From: Pandoraea communis
GTDB lineage: Bacteria > Pseudomonadota > Gammaproteobacteria > Burkholderiales > Burkholderiaceae
Direction of reading: 5' to 3'
Assembly: GCF_902459745.1 (NCBI RefSeq)
Contig: NZ_CABPSJ010000002.1
Span: 868,001 to 932,000 of the forward strand
DNA: 64,000 nucleotides
The notes under the pieces are model-generated. The model was not told the origin of the DNA and did no database searches. It saw nothing but the letters and a program-made list of their open reading frames with translations. A program made the translations under genes and the position numbers. Of the stretch, positions 34,821 through 46,800 are shown piece by piece (the first letter of the stretch is position 1; every line of letters begins with the position of its first letter).

Positions 34821-37800
34821 TCAATGCGTGTTCAACGCGCGACGCTCCTCATCGGTAAGCCGCGCAAGCTGACGTGGATCGACGTGGTTGCCGCTGCCCA
34901 CCAGTTGGAGAAGGCTCGATGGGTCATAGCCAAGCGTGCCTCGCACGCGAGATGCGGGTGGCGTGTCGCTGCCCCCTGTGCCGTCGTTAGCGCCGGCCCC
35001 CGTGCTCAACATCCGTACCGAGAAAATCGACGGCGTGTTCTGGCGTTGTGCGACACGCTCACGTGCCACCGCATCCTGCGCGGCCGAAGCCGCCTGCGCG
35101 GCCGTTGCACTTGCGTTGGTGAGCGCACCGACGTTGACTGCCGCAATCACCGGCAGGCCCGTCGACTTGCCCTGCACCTGCACGTTCGCGGCGTTCACGA
35201 CGGCGAGCGCGGCAAAGTTGACGTTCCCCGACACCCGCACCCCCGCCTCGCCCGCATCGATCGTGCCCAGCGGCGCCACGAGGTCGACATCACCCGGCGG
35301 CACTTCCGGCAACGGCGCGAGCGTGGCAATGCCGGCGCCGCTCGACGGGACCGATGGCGACAACGTCACGTTCCCGCTGTCGTCGTACACGCGCTTGGGC
35401 GGCGTATAGAGTACGGTCGTCTTTGCGCCACGGCCGGCGTTGATATCGCCCTGCGCCGACCACGCCTGAATGCTGCCACCGAAGGTCGTCATCACGCGCG
35501 ACAGGCCCAGCAAAATGCTGTCCCGGCTATAGAGTTGAATGTCGCCTTCGCCCTGCGTGACGACGCCCGCGTTCGCCCCCGGCGTCACCCCTTCCACGCC
35601 GACAAGCGTGCGTCCGCCCGGGTTCAGCATTTGGATGGCGCCGCCGAAGTTGGTGCTCACCGTGGCGTCGGTCGTCACGGGAACCGGCTTGCCGTTGACG
35701 GTGGTCGATCCGGTCACGCTGCTGAACAGCGTGATCGCGCCGTCGTACGTGATCGGCTTGCCCTGCGCGTCGCTCGTCGGGAACAACGTCGCGATGGCTT
35801 CGCGGCCGCGCAGATAGCTGCCATAACGCGGACTGGTGGCGTCGTTGTACTCGCGCCCGCCCAGCAGCAACTCCTTGAAGTAGACGTCACGCACGAACAC
35901 CCCTTGCTGTTTCTGCGGCAATGCGAGGAAGTACGCGAGTGCGTCCGACGGCGCGCCCTGGTAACCGAAGCGGCTCTGGAGCCACGTGACGAGTTCGTCG
36001 CCATAGGCATGCACGACCTTGCCGCTGTCGGCCAGCGGTGCACCGCTCGCCAGTTGGTTCGCCGGATCGAAGTACAGGCGTGCGAATCGCGTGTAGTCCG
36101 GGCCATTGGCCCCCACGCCCGCAAGCACCGAAACCCCCGCCCCGCCGTTGGCGTTGGCCGGATGCGTCACGTCGCCAATGCTCTGCAACTGGCCGTAGTA
36201 GCCCTGATAGACGTTGCGGCCCGCCTGCACCTGAAGCAATCCGGGGCCGACGATGCTCGCCGACTGATAGATGATGTCGCGCCCGGCCTGCATCAGCGAG
36301 ACGTCGCTGGCAGATTGATTGAGGAACGTACTCGGCACAGTGCCCGTGCCCACAATGTCGCGGCCCGCGATGACCTCGAACGGCTTGGCGGCAACGTACC
36401 AGATGCCGTGATCCGGGATGAATCCGCTTGATGCCGTCCGGTTGCGGATGACCGACATTCCGATCTGCAAATCGTCGATGTCGATGCCCGCATAGATCTG
36501 GGCGGGCGTCGCATCCTGCGCGTGCAGATTGCCCGACGGATAGTCCTCGCCAAACGCGAGGGGACTGGCCGAATTGATGCGTGTTCCGGCGTTGATGGAG
36601 GCGTTCGTCAGTGTCGTAAGGCTGAAGCCGTCCAACGAAGCGAAGAACGGATGGCCCGGCGTCGCGACGCTCGCGTAGTCGGCGCCCGACATCGCAATCG
36701 ACAGGCCGCCGCCATAGATCGACCCGGCCGAGAGCACCCGAAGTTGCCCGACCGGCGACGGCATCAGCTCGATCGAACCGTCGCCGAACCGGATGTCGCC
36801 GTTGAGCGACGCAACGCTCAGGCTGCCCGGATAGAAGCCCAGCGCGTTCTGCCTGTCGCTGCCGCTGGCCCCCGACAAGGGCGCAACGTCACCACCGGCC
36901 GAGAGGAGGTTGAGCGCCGTGGACGGCGTCCACAGACTGAACTTCGTGAAGCCGCTCTTCGTCACGGCGCCCGATGCATTCGTGTAATACCCCCCTGCGA
37001 TATCGGTGAGAATCGACATGCCCGCGTCGCCCGCCCCGCCGAGTACCAGATCCCCTCGCGCGGTAACGTTCGCGATACCGTCGCCGGTCAGCACGGTCGG
37101 CCCCTTGGTTCGCGACGTCAGCTTGATCGCGTTGGGATCGGAAGCGCGCGGATCGTACGTGGTCCAGTTGACGCCGCCCGTCTCCACGGCGATGCTGCCG
37201 ACCGAACCGGCATTCACCGACGTATTGCCGCGCAATGCGCTCAGCGAACCGTAGTAGTCTCGGAGGAAGCCGGCGGCGGCTATCGGGGGCGCCCCGTTGA
37301 GCATGCCGCCGACCTTGAGCGTGAGATCACCGCCGCCGGTCTGCACGAGTGAGCCGTCGGCGAGCACCCGGCCTGTCGATGCCACGGCAAGATCAAGGCC
37401 CGTTGAGACGAGCCCCCCCGCCGTTGCCGAGGTGACGCCCGCGTCTCGACCGGCAATCACCGTCAGGTTGCCGCCGCCCAGCGTACCGATGCCCTGGAAG
37501 CCAATGAGTTGCAGGCCGGTCGTGTAAGCGTCCGTCTTCGCGAGCGAGCCGAAGTTGATCGACCACGCGGTCGGATCCGTTGTTGCGCCGCCACCGCCCT
37601 GCCGGTTCAGCCAGTTCCCCACCAGATTACTGTTCACGTAGCGCAGCGGGTTGTTCGTCATCTGGATGTTGCCGGTCACGTCCTGCTGCGCCTGAAGCAA
37701 CAGATCGCCGCCGTGCTCCGTGTACCAGGCCTGAAGCAGGTTGCCGGTCGCAATGCCGGGCAGGTTGTACGGATTGTGGCCGTCAGCAGCCAGAATCGGC

Positions 37801-40800
37801 GCCGCCTGCGTGCCTGCCGTATAGACGCCATACGGCGTCGCTTCGCTGAAGCTGCCCCCGGCGAGCAGGTCGAGGCCGCCCGTGCCGGTACGCAGCACAC
37901 TGAAGAACGTGCCGGTCTGCGACGGGTCGTAGACGCTATCGCTCAGCGTGAGATTGCCGCTGCCGCCCAGCGCCGCCACCGGCAGCAACGCGCGTTGGTC
38001 GGCGCCCGCCAGATCGGCACCGGCCACCAGGCGCAGCGACGCCGAGCGCATGCCGGGCGCGAGCATGGTGGCGCGTGCAGATGTGGCCGAGGCGGCGGGC
38101 GAACCGGGGTCCGTCTGAAGCTTCAGACTGTTCGCCGCCGACGTTTCGGCCCCCACGGGTACGTACAACTTGGTCAATTTCGTGCCGTAAGGAATCACCG
38201 CTCCGGTGGCATAAGTCGTACCGTCGGCCGACATCGGCCGGAACGGTGCCGGCAGGGCACCTCCCGTATTCAGCGTAGGCACAACCCAACCGGCGGAGTC
38301 GCTCACTTCCATCACGTTGCTCGGGAGCAACCTCCAAAGTAACGAGCCCTGCTTTGCGAAGTGCGCCGTATCCGTCGAGAACGTCGTGGGCGTCACCGCC
38401 GAGAAGACCGGCGCTCCCGCCGCCGTGCCCATAAAGCCATCTGAAATGCTGCCGTCGACCCTCAGATTGCCGCCGGCACGCAACACGAGCGCCATCGGCT
38501 CGCCTGCGCCGTACGTTGCCGACGACGGATTGCGGTCAGCCCCCGAGCCGTAGCGGTATTTCGCGAGATCGATGTCGCCCGAGGTTGCGAGGTCGCCCAG
38601 CGAAGCGATCTGCACGCCGGGGCGCAGGTGATACACGTTGCCGTAGGCTGCAAGACCCGCCGTGCGCGCCGTCAGCGCGCCGTTGCCCGTCGCAGTGTCG
38701 ATGAATGCGGTGCTCGCGGCGTCGTAGCCGTCCATCGTGCTCTGCGTGATGACACTGCCCGACGGCAGTGTGTACGTCCACACACCGTTCAGCGCCACGC
38801 TGTCGGCACCGCGAATCGTCAGCGGACCTGCGGCGTCGATCGCGATATCGCCCGACGTCTCCGCCGTGCGCATGGCATTCAGAATGATGTCGCCGTAGTG
38901 CTTCGCACCCGGCGTGCTCACGTCAATGGCGGCCCCCGGCGCGAGTGTGAGCGTGCCACCGGCAGCCGTGAGTTCGACATGCCCGCGATTCTTCGCTTCG
39001 ATGGGCGCTCCGTAGCTGTCGACCTGCAAAATCGTGCCGTGTGCGTCGAGCACGGCGCTGCTGCCGAGCGTCAGTCCGTTGCCGCCCGACAGACGAATGG
39101 TGCCCGGTGCGGCGCCCGACGCGTCGACGCTGCCGTTCACCGTCAGCGTGCCGCCGTCGGCCGAGATGCCGATGCTGTGCGCCTTCACGCCATTGCCGAC
39201 CACCAGATCGCCAAGCTTCTGATCGAAACTGCGCGACGCGAAGAAGCCCCCCTGTGTGAGCAACGCGTTCAGTCCGCCGAAGTCCGCGAAGGTGCCGGCC
39301 GTGGCGCCGAACGCCCCGCTGGTGAAGCCGTCGTCGGCCTTGCCCAGCAGGCTGCCGCCCAACGACAGCGTCCCCTTGGCCGCGTCGAACGACACGGTGC
39401 CCGCATCGGCCTGCTTCGCCGACACGTCGACGACCGATCCCGCCAATTGACGGAGGTTGCCTTGCGCGCTCCTGAAGCTTGCGGTGCCGCCGAAGCCATA
39501 CGCCGTCGCCGTCTGGATCACCGTCGGCTGGCCGCTCAGGTCGATGCGGCTGATGCCGTCGAGCACGATGTCGTTCGCCGCGTCGACCGCCAGCTTGCCG
39601 CTCGGCAGGAGCACCGTGCTGCCGAGATTCACGTTGTTGCCGGACAGATCGATCTCGGCGCCAGCGACGGTCGTCGTTGCCGTAGCCGGTGCCGCGCCCG
39701 CCGGCGCGACAACGCTCAGCGTGCCGCCCGCCGTGTAGTTCATGATCGACTTCGCCGCACCGGTGAGCAGCGGCGTGGTGAGCGTGAGATTGCCGCCCGT
39801 GCCGCTCTGGCCGAAGACGTCGCCCGCTTGCGTGCCGGGTGCCTGATAGACGTACAGCGCGCCGCGTCCGGCCGAGACGACCCTGTCGCTCGCAGCGAAG
39901 TTGATGTCGTTGAAACCGTAGATCGTGCGCGTGACGTTGGATGTGTCGAGCGTCTCGACATGACCGAGATCGATCTCCTTCGCGATGAATTGCAGTGACC
40001 CATTCCCGGTGCCCGGGCCACCGGCGGCAATCGCCGGTGCACCGACACCTTGCACACCGTTCCACGTGATGCGATCGGCCGCCACGACCGCCTGATCGCC
40101 CACGGCACCGACGCCGTAGATGGCCGAGGCATTGAGCACCAGATTGACGCCCGTCCCGCGCGTATCGAGACCGTTGCTGCCGAACAGGTTGATCGAGTTC
40201 GCGGTGCTCAGCGTGAGCCGTTGCAACGCGGGCGCACCGTGCGTCGGGTCGCCTTGCAGCAGCGTGTTGAGTACCGATTGGTTGAACACCACGCCCGCCG
40301 GATTACCTGCGGCCGCGACTTGCGCGGCATCACCCACGTTCAAAGTGCCCACTGCCAGCGCAATATTGCGTGCGCCGAAGCGCGCGCTGTCGTCAATGTT
40401 CGACGCGCCGTTGGTGGCGAATGCCAGCGTTCCCTCGGCATACAGGCCCGAGCCTGCACCGATGTTGATCGATCCGGCGCTCTGCGACGATCCGAGGAAC
40501 TGGATGTCACCGTTGGACAACCCCAACACGGTCGCAGTCCCCGGGGAAAACAGCATGCCGGTCGAGGCGGTATCGAAGGTCGCCGGACCGCGCCCGATCG
40601 TCGTCAGCGTCACGCCGTTGCCAATGTTCAGGTTGTTGCCGACGAGGTAGATTTCCCCCGCGCTCAGCGTCACACCGTCACGCACGTAGAGATCGTTCGC
40701 CTGAGGGCTCGTTTGAAACACGAAGACGCCATCGATCGGGCCAACCGTGCCGTTGATACTCAGTCGCGGCGCACCAATGGCGTTCAGGGACGCGGCATTG

Positions 40801-43800
40801 ACCGACAGCCCATTGAAGCCCGGCGTCACATCGCCCGTCGTAATCTCGCCGATGTTGAGCACGGCCACCTGCCCCGCGACACCACCGGCCGCAGGCTGGA
40901 ACAGTGCCTTGCCGTTGAATGACAGCACACTCGTCGACGGCATCGGGTCCGGCGCATACGGCACGTCGAAGGTGAACCCGAGCCCCTTGCCGTCGCGGGG
41001 CAGCATGGGCGCCAGGCCGCCGAACTGCCGGATCTGCGCGGTCATGAAGTCGGCGTAGCTCTGCTCGTTGTACTGCGAGTACTTGCGCACCGCCGTGCCG
41101 GGCGTGACGAGCACGGTCGAGGGCAACTGGCTGCGTGCAGATGTGTTGGCGATGCTCGTGTAACCGGACACCAGATACGTGCCATTACCGGCAGCCGTCG
41201 CAAGCGCAGGCAGGTGCTGTCCGGTGCCGCCGATTTCGACGCGGTACGCACCCGGCAACAACGCGTAGTTCGACGGCAGCAGCGTGTACGTCCCTGCGGG
41301 CAGGCCGGGCACGCCGTCACCGATCGTGACGCGTTGCCCCACCGCAGGATCGCCCGCGCCATTCTCTGCGGCGATGGGGGCGTAGGCCGACGTGTAGCCC
41401 GGCACGATGGCATACACCTTGTCGCTCGCTTTACTGAGCTTCATCGTCGGGTTAGCGTTCACCAGCGGCGTGTTGAGCACGTTGACAGAGCCGCCGCGCC
41501 CCGAGACGAAGCCTGCCCCCGCAATCGTGCCGCCGCCCGACAGGTCGAGCACCGCTCCGCTGTCGACGCGCATCGTTAGCCCTTCGAGCGAAATGCCCGA
41601 GCCGCCTGCGGTATAGGTGAGCCCGATGCCGTTGCCGATGAGCGGGGCAAGCGCCGTACCGTTGTACGTGTAGGTCACACCGTCGACAGTTCCGCCATAG
41701 GGCACGGTCATGCCGTCCATTGCCACGGACGTCAGACTGCCGGGCAGGAACTCGATGTCCTTGGTGTAGACACTCGCGCCTTGCAGCGCGGCCGTCGTCG
41801 GGCCGATCAGCAGCTTGCCGAACGGCGCACGCAATACGCCCCCCTGACGCACGTTCGGGGCCGACAGGAACAGCATGCCGAAGACGGACAGCGGTGCGTC
41901 GGGTGTGACAGCCGTGGTGCGCCCGAGGGTCAGCGTGCCCGCGAAGTCGCTGTTGCGCTGCTGCCCCGCGACGATGTTCGCCACCGCACCGGTGGTCGGA
42001 TACACCTGTGCGGCGTCAAGGTCCATATCCCACGAGGTGATCAACGTGGTGCCCTGCTGCATCGAGGGCGTCGGCAGGAAGCGAATGTCGCCCTGGCTGA
42101 CGAGGCGCGTGTTACGGAAGCCTGGCGACGACGTATCGACGTTGACGTAGTTCACCGAGTCGTAATAGCTGCTGTACGACGAGAAGATCACCGGCCCTTG
42201 CACGTCGATGAGGTTGGCATCGATCTCGAACGTCGCCGTCGTCGGACGCCCCGAGGCGCCGGGATTCGCGATCGAACCGCTGCGTACCCCGTCCGGCGGC
42301 GCAACGCGCGTGCCGCTCAGCAGGACATACGGGGCCGCCAGACGCACCGTATTGCCGGTAGCCTTCGCGGCCGGATCGTCACCCGCCACCAACTGCTCGC
42401 CGGAGGTATAGGCGTTGGCGTTGAGCTTGAGGCTCTTGTCGAGGGCGAGCGATACGTCGCCCTTGAACATCATGTAATCGCCTGACGTTAGCGAGAGCGA
42501 GCTGAAGCCGCCGCCCTTGACCATGTCGGCGCTCACGCTCGTGCGGCCCAGGGGCAACGCCGCGACCGGTGCACCCGGGCCGCTCAGGTCGGGGGCCTCC
42601 GGGCGCGACTGCGTCACCGTGAGTGTGCTCGGCACAAGCACGCTGCTTGGTATCAGACCCGCCTGATCCGGGTAGAACGGCGTGAGCATCGACACGGACA
42701 GGTCGCCGCCAGAGGCACCGGCGCCGCCGGAGAACGCGTGCAGATTTCCGTCGAGATAGCTGCCTGCGAAGGAACTCACGGCAATCGCGCCGCCGTTGGA
42801 CACGCGCGACATACGGCCGCTGGCGTTGGCCGGTTGGCCCGTCACCGTTGCTGTGTCGACCAGCACGCTAGCGCCATCGGCATTGAGCTCCGCCCCCGGA
42901 CGAATCACGACGAACGACGTACCGCCACTCAGGTTGATCGTGCCGCCGTCGAACACGGTGCCGTAGGTGCGTCCATTGGTGTCAAGTGCGGTATAGCCGA
43001 GTCCCGAGACATCGAGCTTCGCGTTCGGGCCGAGCCAGAGCGAGGTGCCGCGAACGACGCCGTTCTCGTCGAAGTTGCGCGACGTGGGGAACGCGCCATC
43101 GGCGTCGCCGATGAGATTGATCTTGCCCGCACGTGCGTTCAATGCGCCGTCGACCGTGATCTGACCGAAGCCGTCGAGCGTGATGCTCTGTCCCGGATCG
43201 ACCGTGATCGACGCCCCCGGTGCGATGGCGACGGTGCCCCCCGACGGATTGCCTTGTTCGTCCTTGGTCAGCGAGCGCAGCGCGATGCTCGCGCCCGCGC
43301 GTTGCGAGATCGTATCGGTCTGCGGGTTTTCCGCGAACAGCGGCGGCGTCCACAGAGCCAACGCTTTCGACGGATCGCTGCCGGTCACGGCCTTCATACT
43401 GTCGGCCGTGAAGCGGTAGACGGGCATGACCGGCGCGAGGGCCACGCCGTTGTCGACGCGCACGCCGTGTCCGCCATTGATGTCGTAGTTGGCGAAGCCC
43501 GCGTTGAACAGCGAACTCCCGCTGCCCGATGTGCCCGTGTTGAAGGTCGGCACTGGCGTGACGGCGATCGTCTGCGCGAGCGACGTGCCTGCAGGCAGGA
43601 TGGCCCCCACGTCGTAGGTCTTCGGCACCGACACCACCGAGCCTGCGGCAAAGACGAACTGATAGGGATTGACCGGTACGCCGTTCGGGAAGACGTTCGA
43701 CGGCACGACCGTACCCTTCAGGAACACTCCGTTGCCGCCCCAACCGGAGAGAACCGTCCCTGCCGGAAGCGTATCTCCGGCGAAGTAGTAGACGTCCTGG

Positions 43801-46800
43801 TTGTTGAAGTCCTTCGACTTGAGAATGAGCCCCGTCGGCACGATCCAATCCATCAGCGTCGCGCCGACCGGCACCGCAGACATCGTGACGTCGACCTGTA
43901 ACGGCGTGTCGTAGACCATCGTCGTGTGCTTTTCAACGAGATCCATCGGTAACGGCGTCCCTGCGGGGATGGTCAGCGTCTGGGCGAGCTTCACCGACAC
44001 CGGGGCTGGCGTGCCTGCCGCAAGCGTACCGCCCGCTACACCGGCGCTATTGCCGATCAGGATGCTGTCGGGGGTGGACAGCGTCAACGTGCCGCCGCCG
44101 TTCACGCCGTAGGCCACCACGGTGCCGTCGAAGGTCAGCGTGCCGACGCTCTTGCCGACGATACCGTCGCCCGCGATCAGGGTCACGTTACCGCCCGTGC
44201 CGCCCTTCGTCTTGCCGCCCGCAAGAATAGCGCCGCCCGAGGACACATCAATCACACTGCCGCTGCCGATGGTCAGGTCGCCAGTCGAATCGAATGTGAC
44301 GCTGCCGCCGTTGAGATAGGTGACCTGCGACGTGGTATCCGGGTCGAGCGCGGCGTTCACCCAGACGCCGCGTGTGCTGATGCGGTAGCCGGGCGCCAGC
44401 GTCAGGTGCACGGCACCGTCGGCCGGGAGCAGTACGGTGGCATACTGATCGCCAGCTTTGAGGAACTGATTGGCAATCGCGACCGTGCCGCTTGGCGCGA
44501 AGAGGTTGGCCATCACGTCGACGGAAGGCGCCGACAGCGCCAGACGTCCGCCGTTGTCGAGTTGAAGATCGGAGCGCACGCCGATGGTACCGGCCGTCAC
44601 CAGATCGATCTCGCCGAAGCGTGTCTGATTCAATCGTGAGGCATCGAGCCACACTGTGTTCTTGCGGGTATCCGTGAGCGTGTCGCCCACACTCATCCCG
44701 TTGGTGATGTCGTTGATGTCGCCGATCACGACATCCGTCGCGAAGGCCCCTGTGCGGCCCACGCCCGTGTACTGGCCAAGCGTAAGCGAACCGGCACGCG
44801 GTACGGCGAACTGGCTGAGGGTGTAGCCGTCGGTGAGCCCGGACGGACGTGCCTGCGTCTGCACCGGGCCGGTGTAGACGTTGGCGACCACATCGCCCTC
44901 GAGCACGGCCGTCGGTGCCGAGATCGACAGCCGGCCCGCGTCGCGCCCGACCGTGTAGCCGTTTTGCAGCACGCGCGTAGGCGCGATGAGCGGGCTGGCG
45001 TACGACTCGGTCAGGTTCTTGCCCCAACGCCGGTGCTCCACCTCGAAGCCGTTATAGACACCCGTATAGAGCACGTTCGATGGCGCAGTGTTGACGTTGT
45101 AGAGCTGACCGTCTACGCCCTTGAGCCACGTATGATTCAGATAGCCCGTCTGCACATTGAGCGAGCCGCCCGACAGGTTGATGAGCGCCCCCTTCTGCGT
45201 CACCACCTCGTTGCCGCCAATGGTCACAGTGCCGCCCTGCGCGGCCCACTCGCCAATGCCGTGCGTCTGATTGGCCAGATAGCCACCAACTTCCAGCAAA
45301 CCTCCGGCGGTGTACCAACGCTCGTTCGCGTAGCCCCCCACGGACGCCGGAACGTAGATCAGACGCCGGCGGTCGATGTAGACGTTCGCATTGTTCAGTG
45401 CCGTGTTGTCGCGGTTGCCCGGTGCGTCGCGCTGCTCGTTGCCTTGCACGTTGATCTTGACGTTGTTGCTGTCCATCGACAGCGACACGCCGACCGCGCC
45501 TGAAACATCCAGTTGTGCCCCGTTTGCCACGAAACTGCGACCCGTGGCGCTCACCGCCAGTTGGCCACCGGTCGCGAGCGTGAGCGAATTGCCCTGAAAC
45601 TCGACATTACCGCCGCTCACGATCTCGACGCGCGATTGATCGCGACGATCCGAGAGTCTCGACAAGTTGTCGAACAGTCCGGACGACATGCCGGCGCGCA
45701 GGCTGTCCTGTTTTGCGGAATCCTGCATCAACGCGGCACGTTGGCTGTCGAGCGCCGTCGCCCCGTTGTCGCTGATGAGCACCGACGTCAGCGCACCACT
45801 GCCCAACGTCACCTTGCCCAGCGTGTCGCTCGCCGAGTTCAGCAGGTGAATCGTGCCGCGTGTGTTCACCGTCGTGGTCGACACCGCCGTGCCCAACTGC
45901 TGCACGTCGCGGCCCGCTAGCGTGATGTCGCCTTCCGGGGACATCAGCAAGCCGCTGTTCACCACCTTGCCCGCCGTACTCTGTGCCACGAACTGCGGCG
46001 ACACTTCGTTACCGCGGGTGGTCGACGGCGTGTTCGCGTCCGTGCCCACGCCCTTGCGTATCACGAAGCTGTCGCCTGCGGCCAACGCCACCTGTCCTTG
46101 CGGTGCGACGATCGTCCCCGCGTTGCTCACCTGATTGCCCAGCAGCAGCACGTAGCCACCGCCTTGCGTCACCGACGTCGGCGTGCGCGTCGTGATATTC
46201 GCCCCCGCCTGCACTTCGACCTTGCCCAGCGCATCGGTGAACGTCGGCGTCGTGCCGTTCGCGCCGTAGATCCCGTTCATCTGAAACTGCGCGTCGCTCA
46301 TGCGAGCCGCCGCGACCACCAGATTGCGCGTATCGACCTGACTCGTGCCGCCGAAGATCACACCGTTACGGTTCAGGACCAGTACGGTGCCGTCGCCGTG
46401 AATCTGCCCCTGAATCTGGCTCGGACGCGCTTGCGGATCGTTCACACGATTCAGCACCGCCCAGTCGCTTTGCTGTGCGAAGTTCACCGACGTGTTGCGC
46501 CCGACGTTGAACGTCTCCCAGTTCAGGATTGCCTTATTGGCCGTTTGCTGGATGTTGACGTGGGTCTTGCCGTTGGCGCTCGTCTGCGTCGGCGCTTGAG
46601 CGTTGATCCAGCCCTTGGTCAGGCTGTTCGTGTCGACCTTCAGGCCGCCTTCGGTCAGGCCATCGGGGATGGTCGTATCGCTGCTCGCCGCTGCCGCGCG
46701 CGCATTGGCTTGTGCGGCCTGCATTGCCGCGATGTTCTGTGCGGCCGAACTCAGGTTCGCAATCGAGCGCTGCAACTGCGCGTTGGCCTGTTGCTGCTGC

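Noticed and set aside
34824-36431. 535-codon plus-strand frame over the end of giant gene 2
   Set aside because: Shadow of the minus-strand gene, with the same Arg/His/Ala composition as the other shadows.
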